Shown here piece by piece: positions 26,503 through 43,544 of a stretch of DNA of 64,000 nt. The notes beneath the pieces are model-generated. The model was given only the letters and a program-made list of their open reading frames with translations. It made no database searches and had not been told where the DNA came from. Within the stretch, counting starts at the first letter, position 1. Every line of letters begins with the position of its first letter. The DNA comes from Paracoccus halophilus (GTDB lineage: Bacteria; Pseudomonadota; Alphaproteobacteria; Rhodobacterales; Rhodobacteraceae), in contig NZ_JRKN01000004.1 of NCBI RefSeq assembly GCF_000763905.1, positions 62,001-126,000 on the forward strand, in the 5' to 3' direction. The position numbers were made by a program, and so were the translations under genes.

Positions 26503-26912
26503 CCAGCTATCACGGCTCGTGCTTCTGCGGCGCCGTCGGCTTTCAGGCCGAGGGCGACCTTGCGGCCGGCACGATGCGCTGCAATTGCAGCTTCTGCCGC
26601 AAGATGCGCTATTGGGAAATGCTCTTGCCCGATCCCGACGGGTTCCACCTGCTGCGCGGCGCCGAGCATCTGGCCGAGACGCCGCGCCGGCAGGATGACC
26701 GCATGGAGATGCATCACTATTTCTGTGCCCGCTGCGGCACCCGGTTGTGGACGCAGGGCGATATTGCCGAACTGGGCGGGCGATTCGTGATGGTCTGCGT
26801 CAACGCGCTGGACGACCTGCCCGAGGCCGAACTGATCGCGGCGCCGGTCCATTACGCCGATGGCGCGCATGACAACTGGATGCAGCCGGCGCCCGAGACG
26901 CGGCACCTGTAG
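26499..26912 (+). CDS. GFA family protein (glutathione-dependent formaldehyde-activating enzyme-like)
   Basis: A 137-residue protein of the Mss4-like GFA/CENP-V fold. The zinc-binding cysteines are clear: GSCFCGAVGF, RCNCSFCRK and CARCGTRLW. The name comes from Gfa of Paracoccus denitrificans, thought to help formaldehyde react with glutathione, but most homologues have no proven activity. Overlap with the VOC gene (ATGA) suggests a shared task, perhaps with a glutathione adduct as substrate; this is inference. Confidence 0.87.
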   Translation: MTSYHGSCFCGAVGFQAEGDLAAGTMRCNCSFCRKMRYWEMLLPDPDGFHLLRGAEHLAETPRRQDDRMEMHHYFCARCGTRLWTQGDIAELGGRFVMVCVNALDDLPEAELIAAPVHYADGAHDNWMQPAPETRHL

Positions 26913-27020
26913 GCCCGCGTCCCGAATACCCGCCATGACTTGACAGATCTGCGAACTGGCGCCACCTATTGCGGCCCTGCTTTCGTTGCCTTCCGGCCCC
27001 TCTCCTTGTCGAGGTCAGTG

Positions 27021-28865
27021 ATGTTCAATTGGTTCGAGCAGCGGCTCGACCCCTATCCCGCCGATGCGCCCGCCATGCCGCCGCGCGGATTGTGGCGCTT
27101 CATCCTGCATTATGCCCGCGGGGCGGAAATCTACATGCTGGGCCTGGCGGGCTGCGCCGCGACCATCGCCGTGGTCGAGGTGGTCCTGTTCGGCTATCTG
27201 GGCGAGCTGGTGAACCGCCTGGCCGAGACCGATCCGGCCGGATTCTGGCAGCTCGAGGGGCGCCGCCTGCTGCTGATGGGCGCGGTCCTGGTGATCGGGC
27301 TGCCGCTGCTGCAGGTCATCTTTTCGCTGCTGATGCATCAGACGCTGATGGGCAACCTGCCGCAGCGCATCCGCTGGCAGGCGCATCGCTATCTGCTGCG
27401 CCAGTCGATGAGCTATTTCCAGGACGAATTCGCCGGCCGCATCGCCACCAAGCTGATGCAGACGGCGCTGGCCGTGCGCGAAGTGGCGATGAAATTCGTC
27501 GATGTGCTGACCTATGTCGGGGTCTATTTCATCGGCGCGCTGGTGCTGGCGGCGTCGCTGGATGGCTGGCTGGCGCTGCCCTTCCTGCTGTGGGGGATCG
27601 GCTATGGCCTGCTGCTGTGGTGGCTGATCCCGCGCATCGGCCGCATCAGCGAGGCACAGGCCGATGCCCGGGCGGTAATGACCGGGCGGGTGGTGGACAG
27701 CTATACCAATATCTCGACCGTCAAGCTGTTCTCGCACAGTTCCCGCGAAGAGGCCTATGTCCGCGAAAGCATGGACGGCTTCCTGCGCACCGTCCATATC
27801 CAGATGCGGCTGGCCTCGATCCAGAACATCACGCTGTCGACGCTGAATTCCGTGCTGGCCTTCGCGGTCACGGGCCTGGGCCTGTGGTTGTGGATGCAGG
27901 GCCAGATCACTGTCGGCGCGGTGGCGATCGCGGTGCCGCTGGCCCTGCGGCTGGGGAATATGTCGCATTGGATCATGTGGGAATTCGCCGGACTGTTCGA
28001 AAATATCGGCACGGTGCGCGACGGCATCGGGTCGCTGTCCCTGCCGCGCATGGTGATCGACGCGGGCGATGCGCGCGGGCTGCGGGCCGGCGGCGGCGGG
28101 GTCGAATTCGACCGCGTCACGTTTCGTTATGGCGGGGTCGCGCGGCCGGGCCGGGGCGCGGTGCTGGACGATCTCAGCCTGAAGATCGCGCCGGGCGAGC
28201 GGATCGGGCTTGTCGGGCGCTCGGGGGCGGGAAAGTCGACGCTGGTCAATCTGATGCTGCGCTTTCACGATCTGGAGACCGGCCGCATCCTGATCGACGG
28301 GCAGGATATCGCCGGGGTGACGCAGGAAAGCCTGCGCGCGGCGATCGGGGTGGTGACGCAGGATACTTCGCTGCTGCACCGCTCGATTCGCGACAATATC
28401 GCCTATGGCCGCCCCGATGCCAGCGAGGCCGAGATCATGCGCGCCGCCGAAATGGCCGAGGCGGCGGAATTCATCACCGGGCTTACCGATTCGCAGGGCC
28501 GGCAGGGGCTCGATGTCCATGTCGGCGAGCGCGGCGTCAAGCTGTCGGGCGGTCAGCGCCAGCGCATCGCCATCGCCCGCGTGCTGCTGAAGGACGCGCC
28601 GATCCTGGTCCTGGACGAGGCGACCAGCGCGCTCGACAGCGAAGTCGAGGCCGCGATCCAGAGCCAGCTTGCCCGGCTGATGCAGGGCAAGACGGTGATC
28701 GCCATTGCCCACCGGCTCTCCACCATCGCGCAGATGGACCGGCTGGTGGTGATGGAGGCAGGCCGCATCGTCGAACAGGGCACGCATCACGAATTGCTGG
28801 CGCGGGGCGGCATCTATGCCGGTCTCTGGGCGCGGCAGTCCGGCGGATTTCTCGAGGCGGAATGA
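27021..28865 (+). CDS. ABC exporter, fused permease-ATPase (heavy-metal/multidrug type)
   Basis: A 614-residue half-transporter, homodimeric in the inner membrane. Six membrane helices lie at about 40-350 (first pair around YMLGLAGCAATIAVVEVVLF and GAVLVIGLPLLQVIFSLLM). The ATPase domain (about 370-610) has Walker A GRSGAGKST (near 398), LSGGQRQR (near 507), Walker B ILVLDEATSALD and the H-loop IAHRLST. It is separate in sequence from the exporter at 19148. Cargo unknown. The Met at 27021 (after GAGGT) is chosen over an upstream frame start. Confidence 0.9.
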   Translation: MFNWFEQRLDPYPADAPAMPPRGLWRFILHYARGAEIYMLGLAGCAATIAVVEVVLFGYLGELVNRLAETDPAGFWQLEGRRLLLMGAVLVIGLPLLQVIFSLLMHQTLMGNLPQRIRWQAHRYLLRQSMSYFQDEFAGRIATKLMQTALAVREVAMKFVDVLTYVGVYFIGALVLAASLDGWLALPFLLWGIGYGLLLWWLIPRIGRISEAQADARAVMTGRVVDSYTNISTVKLFSHSSREEAYVRESMDGFLRTVHIQMRLASIQNITLSTLNSVLAFAVTGLGLWLWMQGQITVGAVAIAVPLALRLGNMSHWIMWEFAGLFENIGTVRDGIGSLSLPRMVIDAGDARGLRAGGGGVEFDRVTFRYGGVARPGRGAVLDDLSLKIAPGERIGLVGRSGAGKSTLVNLMLRFHDLETGRILIDGQDIAGVTQESLRAAIGVVTQDTSLLHRSIRDNIAYGRPDASEAEIMRAAEMAEAAEFITGLTDSQGRQGLDVHVGERGVKLSGGQRQRIAIARVLLKDAPILVLDEATSALDSEVEAAIQSQLARLMQGKTVIAIAHRLSTIAQMDRLVVMEAGRIVEQGTHHELLARGGIYAGLWARQSGGFLEAE

Positions 28866-28886
28866 GTGCGGGCCGCGACTTCCCTC

Positions 28887-28915
28887 TTGAACCGCGCCCG
28901 GACCTGCCGTAATCA
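28887..28915 (+). promoter_or_regulatory. Candidate tRNA-Trp promoter
   Basis: TTGAAC (28887-28892), a 17-base spacer and TAATCA (28910-28915) stand 12 bases before the tRNA. The -35 is good and the -10 is weak; location supports the call. Confidence 0.4.
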
Positions 28916-28927
28916 GGCGCGCGGCCT

Positions 28928-29003
28928 AGGGGTATAGCTCAGTTGGTAGAGCATCGGTCTCCAAAACCGAGGGTCGGGGGTTCGAGTCCCTCTGCCCCTG
29001 CCA
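28928..29003 (+). tRNA. trnW: tRNA-Trp (anticodon CCA)
   Basis: A 76-base cloverleaf with encoded CCA. The acceptor AGGGGTA pairs with TGCCCCT (one T-G pair). The D-arm AGCTCAGTTGGTAGAGC, anticodon loop CTCCAAA with CCA, and T-arm GGTTCGAGTCC are all standard. In many proteobacteria this tRNA lies directly before secE-nusG; here a sulfotransferase-like gene comes between. Confidence 0.97.
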
Positions 29004-29063
29004 GTCGCCTTCGGTGTGCCATCCGCGCCTGATCCGGTTTTCCCAGTCCGAAACGATCCGCCC

Positions 29064-29936
29064 ATGGCGCTGACCATTCATCTGGGCGCGCACAAGACCG
29101 CGTCGAGCCATCTGCAGCATTCCCTTGCCCTGGCGAGCGACGAGTTGCGCCGGGCCGGGATATTCTATGCCGGCCCGACCGCGCTGCGCGGCGACGAACT
29201 GCCGCTGGCAGATGCGCTGAGCAGCCGGCGCAGGCAGCCGGCGCGGATGGTCCGCGACCGGCTGGCCCCGGCGCGCGAGACATTTCCCGAAATTCTGCTG
29301 TCGGAAGAGAACATCCTGGGCCGCACCGGCCGGCAATGGATCTGCGGCGGGTCGGGCCTTGTCTATCCGGCCGCATCCTACCGGGTGCGCCGCATGATCG
29401 CGCTGGCGGCGGCGGGGCCGGCGACGCTGTTTCTGGGCATTCGCGATCCGGCCAGCTTCTATGTCTCGACCTTTGCGCTGCAGTTTTCCGAGGGCCGCGA
29501 GGTCGATTTCGAGACCTATCTGAACGGCCGCGACCCGGCAAGGATCGGCTGGGCCGGGCTGATCGGGCGGCTTGGCGCGATCGACAGCGTGGCGCGCATC
29601 GTGGTCTGGCGCTACGAGGATTACCCCGCGCTGCGCCCGCAGCTTCTGGCGCGGCTCCTGCCGCCGGGCCTTGCCGCGCGGGTGCCCGATCCGCCGCCGG
29701 TGAACGAAAGCGTGACCCAGCCCGGCTACGACTGGTTCGTCAGCCGGGCGCTGAACGACAGCGAGATCGACCTGCGCGTTCTGGCCCGGCGGGCGCGGCT
29801 GCGGTTTCGGCGCGCTGACGGGCACCCGCCGCTGCGGCCGCTGCCCGATAGCGATTACCAGCGCTCGCGGGAGTTTTACGCCCGGCAGGTCGCGCGTCTG
29901 CGCCGGCTGCCCAAGGTCGAATTTCTGGAACCCTGA
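29064..29936 (+). CDS. Sulfotransferase-like protein
   Basis: A 290-residue protein. The N-terminus ALTIHLGAHKTASSHLQ matches the 5'-phosphosulfate-binding loop of PAPS sulfotransferases (HKTGTT-like), and RDPASFYVS fits the 3'-phosphate strand and helix with its conserved Arg and Ser. Members sulfate sugars, lipids or other small molecules; the acceptor is unknown. No clear ribosome site precedes the ATG at 29064. It is placed between tRNA-Trp and secE, and the secE promoter directly follows its stop codon, so it looks like an inserted cargo gene. Confidence 0.6.
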   Translation: MALTIHLGAHKTASSHLQHSLALASDELRRAGIFYAGPTALRGDELPLADALSSRRRQPARMVRDRLAPARETFPEILLSEENILGRTGRQWICGGSGLVYPAASYRVRRMIALAAAGPATLFLGIRDPASFYVSTFALQFSEGREVDFETYLNGRDPARIGWAGLIGRLGAIDSVARIVVWRYEDYPALRPQLLARLLPPGLAARVPDPPPVNESVTQPGYDWFVSRALNDSEIDLRVLARRARLRFRRADGHPPLRPLPDSDYQRSREFYARQVARLRRLPKVEFLEP

Positions 29937-29958
29937 ACCGCGCGGCGCAGATCGCTGC

Positions 29959-29987
29959 TTGAAAACCCGGGTCGGGCAGGCTATCTG
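29959..29987 (+). promoter_or_regulatory. Promoter of secE-nusG
   Basis: TTGAAA (29959-29964), a 17-base spacer and TATCTG (29982-29987) give a good sigma70-type promoter 27 bases before secE, located just after the sulfotransferase-like gene. Confidence 0.6.
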
Positions 29988-30014
29988 ATCCGCTGCAAGA
30001 CCAAAGGAAGCTCC

Positions 30015-30206
30015 ATGGAAAGCCCCGCCAAGTTCATCAGTCAGGTCCGCTCGGAAGTGGGCAAGATCGTCTGGCCCAACCGGCGCGAGGTGGTCACCAC
30101 CACGATCATGGTGCTGATCATGGCGACGCTGGCGGCGGTGTTCTTCTTTCTCGCCGACCTGCTGATCAAGACCGGGCTGGGACAGCTTCTCAACCTCGTC
30201 GGCTAG
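30015..30206 (+). CDS. secE: Preprotein translocase subunit SecE
   Basis: A 63-residue short SecE, as usual in alphaproteobacteria, with one membrane helix. SecE clamps SecY in the SecYEG channel. The amphipathic cytoplasmic part (FISQVRSEVGKIVWPNRREVV) precedes the helix TTIMVLIMATLAAVFFFLADLL. AAGGA is upstream. It starts the secE-nusG-rplK-rplA series. Confidence 0.96.
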   Translation: MESPAKFISQVRSEVGKIVWPNRREVVTTTIMVLIMATLAAVFFFLADLLIKTGLGQLLNLVG

Positions 30207-30402
30207 AGGGCTTGCATTGGGCGGCAGGGGGCGTTATGTCCGCCCGACCTGCCCGTGAAGCGGCGTGCATCGATTCGGTCGTGCGCGCCGATTTCAATTT
30301 GGCCGGAGCCTGCGCGCATCATGCGCCGATCGGGCCGGGGCGGTAAGGGAATTCAAGGGGTTGGCCTGGCCAGCCCGGAAGGAAACAGGGGTCGATCGAG
30401 AC

Positions 30403-30942
30403 ATGGCAAAGCGTTGGTATTCGGTCAGTGTCCTGTCGAACTTTGAAAAGAAGGTCGCCGAGGCGATTCGCCTGGCCGTGGCCGAAAAGGGCCTTGAGGA
30501 CGAGATCGAGGAAGTTCTGGTCCCGACCGAGGAAGTGATCGAGATCCGGCGCGGCAAGAAGGTGACTTCCGAGCGCCGCTTCATGCCCGGCTATGTGCTG
30601 GTCCGCATGGAGCTGTCGGATCGCAGCTATCATCTGGTGAACTCGATCAACCGGGTCACCGGGTTTCTGGGCGCGCAGGGCAAGCCGATGCCGATGCGCG
30701 ACGACGAGGTGAATGCGATCCTGCATCGCAGCGGGGAAGGCGGGGCCGAGGTGGCGCCGCGCAACCTGATCCGCTTCGACGTGGGCGAAAAGGTAAACGT
30801 GACCGATGGCCCCTTCGAGGGCTTCTCGGGCATGGTCGAAGAGGTGGACGAGGCCGCGGCGCGGATCAAGGTCACCGTCTCGATCTTTGGCCGGCCCACG
30901 CCGGTCGAGCTGGAATTCACGCAGGTCGCCAAGACCGCGTGA
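30403..30942 (+). CDS. nusG: Transcription termination/antitermination factor NusG
   Basis: A 179-residue protein that binds RNA polymerase and links it to Rho or to the ribosome through S10. The NGN domain (about 1-115) starts AKRWYSVSVLSNFEKKVAE and includes RRFMPGYVLVRM. The KOW domain (about 125-179) has FDVGEKVNVTDGPFEGF. The Met at 30403 starts the conserved domain; an upstream frame extension of 46 residues is discarded. A 196-bp gap separates it from secE. Confidence 0.97.
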   Translation: MAKRWYSVSVLSNFEKKVAEAIRLAVAEKGLEDEIEEVLVPTEEVIEIRRGKKVTSERRFMPGYVLVRMELSDRSYHLVNSINRVTGFLGAQGKPMPMRDDEVNAILHRSGEGGAEVAPRNLIRFDVGEKVNVTDGPFEGFSGMVEEVDEAAARIKVTVSIFGRPTPVELEFTQVAKTA

Positions 30943-31045
30943 TCGTTCGCGGGAGGCGCCGGTCCCCTTGGGGATATGCGCCGCACCGCTAAGTCGGCCC
31001 CATACCCAATTCCGGGCAGGGGCGTGATGATAAGGAGAGGGCCAG

Positions 31046-31498
31046 ATGGCCAAGAAAGTCGTCGGGCAGCTGAAGCTGCAGATCAAGGCGGGTCAGGCGA
31101 ACCCGTCCCCGCCCGTTGGTCCCGCACTGGGTCAGCGCGGCATCAACATCATGGAATTCTGCAAGGCGTTCAATGCCAAGACGCAGGAGCTGGAGCAGGG
31201 CGCTCCGATTCCCGTGGTGATCACCTATTACGCCGATAAATCCTTCACCTTCGAGACCAAGACGCCGCCGGCCTCGTTCCTGCTGAAAAAGGCCGCCGGC
31301 CTGAAGCCGGTGGGCAAGCGCAACCGCGCCCGCGGTTCGGAAAAGCCCGGCCGCCAGACCGCCGCGACCGTGACCGTCAAGCAGGTCCGCGAGATCGCCG
31401 AACTCAAGATGAAGGATCTGTCCGCGAATGACGTCGAGGCCGCGATGCAGATCATTCTTGGCTCGGCCCGTTCGATCGGTATCGAGGTGAAAGGCTAA
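31046..31498 (+). CDS. rplK: 50S ribosomal protein uL11
   Basis: A 150-residue uL11, part of the GTPase-associated stalk base on 23S rRNA. Typical segments are [20 protein letters not shown], the proline-rich linker to the C-terminal rRNA-binding domain, and [32 protein letters not shown] precedes the ATG. It lies three bases before rplA. Confidence 0.98.
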   Translation: MAKKVVGQLKLQIKAGQANPSPPVGPALGQRGINIMEFCKAFNAKTQELEQGAPIPVVITYYADKSFTFETKTPPASFLLKKAAGLKPVGKRNRARGSEKPGRQTAATVTVKQVREIAELKMKDLSANDVEAAMQIILGSARSIGIEVKG

Positions 31499-31501
31499 GC
31501 C

Positions 31502-32203
31502 ATGGCAAAACTGTCGAAAAACAAGGCCGCCGCCCGCGCCGCCTTCGCAGGCAAGTCGAACCTCTCGGTCGAGGATGCCGTCAAGCTGGTCAAGGACAAC
31601 GCCAAGGCGAAATTCGACGAGACCGTCGAGATCGCGATGAATCTGGGCGTCGATCCGCGCCATGCCGACCAGATGGTTCGCGGCGTGGTGACGCTGCCCA
31701 ACGGCACCGGCAAGGATGTCCGCGTCGCTGTTTTTGCCCGCGGCCCCAAGGCTGACGAGGCAAAGGCGGCCGGCGCCGAGATCGTCGGGGCCGAGGACCT
31801 GATGGAGACCATCCAGAGCGGCAAGATCGAGTTCGATCGCTGCATCGCCACCCCGGACATGATGCCGGTGGTCGGCCGTCTGGGCAAGATCCTGGGGCCG
31901 CGCAACCTGATGCCGAACCCCAAGGTCGGCACCGTGACCATGGATGTCGCCGCCGCCGTGCAGGCCGCCAAGGGCGGTGAGGTCCAGTTCAAGGCCGAAA
32001 AGGCCGGTGTCGTGCATGCCGGCGTCGGCAAGGCGTCCTTCGACGCCGCCAAGCTGGCCGAGAATATCCGCGCCTTCGTCGAGGCGGTGAACCGCGCCAA
32101 GCCCTCGGGTGCCAAGGGCACCTATGTCAAGAAGGTCTCGATCAGCTCGACCATGGGTCCGGGCGTGTCGCTGGACCTGGGCTCGACGGCCGCCGCGCAG
32201 TAA
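31502..32203 (+). CDS. rplA: 50S ribosomal protein uL1
   Basis: A 233-residue uL1, which forms the mobile L1 stalk that helps release deacylated tRNA and, in E. coli, represses the rplK-rplA mRNA. Family blocks present: [38 protein letters not shown] and [12 protein letters not shown]. It directly follows rplK. Confidence 0.98.
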   Translation: MAKLSKNKAAARAAFAGKSNLSVEDAVKLVKDNAKAKFDETVEIAMNLGVDPRHADQMVRGVVTLPNGTGKDVRVAVFARGPKADEAKAAGAEIVGAEDLMETIQSGKIEFDRCIATPDMMPVVGRLGKILGPRNLMPNPKVGTVTMDVAAAVQAAKGGEVQFKAEKAGVVHAGVGKASFDAAKLAENIRAFVEAVNRAKPSGAKGTYVKKVSISSTMGPGVSLDLGSTAAAQ

Positions 32204-32269
32204 GCGCGTATGAGTTTCGCCAAGGGCGCTGGTCGCCCGCGGCGGATGGCGGGGCAGCGATGCCCCGTC

Positions 32270-32445
32270 CTGTCCGAGACGGAGGGTGCCGGGGAAACCT
32301 TGCTTAATGTCCTTCCTGAGATGGGTTCAAGACCATTTTCCGGGGCTTTCCGGGTGATCTTGGGACCGTCACGGACCCGTTCCTGCCGCTGTTCTGGCGA
32401 CAGGAAAGTGAGAGCCGGGGGGAAACCCCCATACTTGGAGTGAAA
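32270..32445 (+). ncRNA. L10 leader-like structured 5' region of rplJ
   Basis: The 244-bp gap between rplA and rplJ contains no gene. Its last part has several inverted repeats: CCTGCCGC (about 32382) with GGCGACAGG, and GGGGG-AAA-CCCCC (32418-32430) just before the ribosome site. The L10-(L12)4 complex binds such leaders in many bacteria to reduce its own synthesis, so this is the likely role. The borders are approximate. Confidence 0.45.
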
Positions 32446-32447
32446 CC

Positions 32448-32963
32448 GTGGATAGAGCGCAAAAAGAACAGGTGGTCGAAGAACTCGGCCAGATCTTTGA
32501 TGCCTCTGGCGTCGTGGTGGTTGCCCACTACGAGGGAATGACGGTTGCCCAAATGCAGGACCTGCGCGCGCAGATGCGCGAAGCTGGCGGGTCCGTTCGC
32601 GTTGCCAAGAACAGGCTCGCCAAGATCGCCCTGGATGGAAAGCCTTGCGCCAGCATTGCCGACTATCTGACGGGTATGACCGTGCTCGCCTATTCCGAGG
32701 ACCCTGTGGCTGCTGCCAAGGTCGCGGATAAATACGCCAAGGGGAACGACAAGTTCGTGATCCTGGGCGGTGCCATGGGCGACACGGCGCTTGATCCGGC
32801 CGGTGTGAAAGCCGTGGCCCAGATGCCCTCGCGCGAAGAGCTTATCGCTTCGATCGTGGGTTGCATCGGTGCCCCTGCCAGCAACATCGCCGGTGCGATT
32901 GGCGCACCTGCTTCGAACATCGCGGGCATCCTCAGCACTCTGGAAGAGCGCGAGGCCGCATAG
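32448..32963 (+). CDS. rplJ: 50S ribosomal protein uL10
   Basis: A 171-residue stalk protein that anchors L7/L12 dimers to the ribosome. The N-terminal rRNA-binding domain (start [17 protein letters not shown]) leads to the C-terminal helix that carries L12 dimers. A tandem repeat [20 protein letters not shown] is visible near the C-terminus. GTG start with TTGGAG upstream. Pairs with rplL, 66 bases downstream. Confidence 0.97.
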   Translation: MDRAQKEQVVEELGQIFDASGVVVVAHYEGMTVAQMQDLRAQMREAGGSVRVAKNRLAKIALDGKPCASIADYLTGMTVLAYSEDPVAAAKVADKYAKGNDKFVILGGAMGDTALDPAGVKAVAQMPSREELIASIVGCIGAPASNIAGAIGAPASNIAGILSTLEEREAA

Positions 32964-33029
32964 GGCAATCCCGATTCCCCGTGGGGTTGAAACCCCGACG
33001 TTGGAACACTTAATGGAAAGAACGGAAAA

Positions 33030-33407
33030 ATGGCTGATCTGAAAAAACTCGCCGAAGAAATCGTGGGCCTGACCCTGCTGGAAGCCCAGGAACTGAAAAC
33101 CATCCTGAAAGACGAATACGGCATCGAGCCGGCCGCCGGTGGCGCCGTCATGATGGCCGGCCCGGCTGCCGGTGGCGACGCCGCCGCCGTCGAGGAAAAG
33201 ACCGAATTCGACGTCGTCCTGACCGAAGCCGGTGCCAACAAGATCAACGTGATCAAGGAAGTTCGCGGCATCACCGGCCTGGGCCTGAAAGAAGCCAAGG
33301 ACCTGGTCGAAGCCGGTGGCAAGGTGAAAGAAGGCGTCTCGAAGGCCGAAGCCGAAGAGCTGAAAACCAAGCTCGAAGCGGCTGGCGCCAAGGTCGAGCT
33401 GAAGTAA
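33030..33407 (+). CDS. rplL: 50S ribosomal protein bL12 (L7/L12)
   Basis: A 125-residue bL12. The N-terminal dimerisation domain ([20 protein letters not shown]), an Ala/Gly-rich hinge and the C-terminal factor-binding domain ([33 protein letters not shown]) are all present. Several copies per ribosome recruit EF-Tu and EF-G. Followed by a hairpin before rpoB. Confidence 0.98.
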   Translation: MADLKKLAEEIVGLTLLEAQELKTILKDEYGIEPAAGGAVMMAGPAAGGDAAAVEEKTEFDVVLTEAGANKINVIKEVRGITGLGLKEAKDLVEAGGKVKEGVSKAEAEELKTKLEAAGAKVELK

Positions 33408-33455
33408 TCGGCCGCGCGGTTGGCCGTGCCGGCCGATCGAGTGCTGAAAGATTGG

Positions 33456-33485
33456 GCAGGGTCCGGGGTTTTCCCGGTCCCTGCC
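33456..33485 (+). terminator. Hairpin in the rplL-rpoB gap (partial attenuator or processing site)
   Basis: GGCAGGGTCCGGG and CCCGGTCCCTGCC pair around a GTTTT loop with one central mismatch. There is no T-run, so full termination is unlikely. E. coli has a partial terminator and an RNase III site in the same place; similar tuning is inferred. Confidence 0.5.
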
Positions 33486-33669
33486 GAGCCTGTCTTGAAG
33501 GGCGGTTTCGCATGATCGCGCGGGAAACCTTCCTTCAGGGCATGTTCGGGGTTCGGGAGCCGTGCGGTGGGACGCGCGGCACGAATGGAACCCCGCCCCT
33601 CATTCGCCGCGTTGCGCCGGTCGGGCCCCGACGACCGCTGCAAGCGAAAGACGAAAGGTAAGACCCTCT

Positions 33670-37821
<4,152 letters not shown>

Positions 37822-37891
37822 CGGCAGCCGCCGTCGGGCGGGGCGCATGCCCCGCCGCCTTGTCCAACGCGCCCCTCATCAGGAATTGAAA

Positions 37892-42100
<4,209 letters not shown>

Positions 42101-42127
42101 TCGCGGCCGCCCGCGCGGGAAAACCAC

Positions 42128-42165
42128 GGAAAGGCCCGGCCCTCGCGCCGGGCCTTTCCATTTTT
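42128..42165 (+). terminator. Rho-independent terminator of rpoBC
   Basis: A perfect 13-bp stem (42128-42140 with 42147-42159) with a six-base loop is followed by ATTTTT. It closes the rplJL-rpoBC transcript and separates it from the EamA transporter gene. Confidence 0.95.
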
Positions 42166-42311
42166 CGCAGAGCGCCCGGACCGGCACCATAGCCGGGACG
42201 CGTTGAGTTGCGGCCGGGGCGACGGGCTGAAAACCGGATCGGGGACAAGAGCACTGGCTTTCTACCCATGAGACGAATATCGCTTGGGAAACAGTCCCCC
42301 GGTGATCCGAG

Positions 42312-43250
42312 ATGCGCACCCCAATCATATCCCCGATCCGGCGTGTGCGGCCGGTCTCGATGCGTCCCGCCCCGCCGCAGGCCGGCGAGAACCTGCGCGG
42401 GGCAGGGCTGATGACACTCTCGATGGTCAGTTTCGGCTGCAACGACGCGGTGATGAAATTCGTCATCCAGGACATGCCGCTATATCAGGCGATCTTCATG
42501 CGCGGCGCGGTGGTCATGGTCTTTCTTCTGGCGCTTGCCCTGCGCAAGGGGCTTGGGGTGCTGCATGTCGGCTCGGGCGATCGCATGGCAATGGCGCTGC
42601 GACTGATCGGCGAGATCGCCTCGACACTGCTGTTCCTGAATGCGCTGCATAATATGGCCATCGGCAATCTGTCGGCGATCATGCAGTCATTGCCTCTGGT
42701 CGTCATGCTGGCCGGGGCGCTGGTCTTTGGCGAAAGGCTGGGCTGGCGGCGCTCAAGCGCTGCGCTGGTCGGGCTGATCGGCGTGCTGGTCATCCTGCGG
42801 CCGGGCGGCGAACTTTTTGACATCTGGGCGCTGGTCGCGCTTGGCTCGATGCTGATGGTGGCGCTGCGCGATCTGTCCACGCGCAAGTTCAGCCGCGCGG
42901 TCACCACCACGGCGGTGGCGTTTTACGCGGCGATGGGGGTGACGCTGATGGGGGCCATCGGCAGCGCGGCCGAGGGCTGGGTGGCGCCCAGCCCGCTGCA
43001 GCTTGTGCTGATACTGCTGGCGGGCTGTTTCCTGGCCGTGGGCTATATGAGCGCGGTCGGCGCCATGCGTATCGGCGAGATTTCCTATGTCGCGCCGTTC
43101 CGCTATACCTCGCTTCTGGTCGCCATCCTTGCCGGTCTGGTGCTGTTCGGAGAATGGCCGGACCTGTGGACCTGGATCGGCGCCGGGCTGGTGGTCGGTG
43201 CGGGGCTTTACACCATCCTGCGCGAGTCGCAACTGGGCTGGAAACGCTGA
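42312..43250 (+). CDS. DMT superfamily transporter (EamA)
   Basis: A 312-residue inner-membrane protein with ten predicted helices arranged as two EamA repeats (about 30-165 and 175-305). Repeat signs are LRLIGEIASTLLFLNALHNM with LSAIMQSLPLVVMLAGAL, then ISYVAPFRYTSLLVAILAG and WTWIGAGLVVGAGLYTI. EamA proteins often export amino acids or other metabolites; cargo is unknown. It stands alone between the rpoC terminator and the rpsL promoter. An internal Met at about residue 18 is an alternative start. Confidence 0.88.
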   Translation: MRTPIISPIRRVRPVSMRPAPPQAGENLRGAGLMTLSMVSFGCNDAVMKFVIQDMPLYQAIFMRGAVVMVFLLALALRKGLGVLHVGSGDRMAMALRLIGEIASTLLFLNALHNMAIGNLSAIMQSLPLVVMLAGALVFGERLGWRRSSAALVGLIGVLVILRPGGELFDIWALVALGSMLMVALRDLSTRKFSRAVTTTAVAFYAAMGVTLMGAIGSAAEGWVAPSPLQLVLILLAGCFLAVGYMSAVGAMRIGEISYVAPFRYTSLLVAILAGLVLFGEWPDLWTWIGAGLVVGAGLYTILRESQLGWKR

Positions 43251-43307
43251 CGCTTGGGACGCGCCGGCCATGGCCGGGCTTTGGCGCCGCAGTTGCCCGG
43301 CTGGCTG

Positions 43308-43336
43308 TTGACTCACCCCCGGAATCCCCATATACG
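43308..43336 (+). promoter_or_regulatory. Promoter of the str operon (rpsL-rpsG-fusA-tuf)
   Basis: TTGACT (43308-43313), a 17-base spacer and TATACG (43331-43336) form a near-consensus sigma70 promoter. It is 58 bases after the EamA stop and leaves a leader of about 200 bases before rpsL, in which I see no gene. Confidence 0.75.
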
Positions 43337-43544
43337 CCGCACACCCGGCAGGTTTCTGCCCGGTGCCCAGAACCATCTATGGTCACGATCCGGGCCGTTA
43401 AGCCCTTGATCCTCTGGAAAACGACCCGTCCTCCCGTCAAGGGACTGGATGGGTTCTGGCGTTTCACGATTCGCGTGGGGCGCCGTCGAGAAGTGGCGCA
43501 GTCAGCCGACTGCGAGTATTGACGAAAGCAAGACGGGGAACCGA

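Noticed and set aside
28928..30015. Integrative element at tRNA-Trp
   Set aside because: No integrase and no second copy of the tRNA 3' end were seen; only one cargo gene is present.
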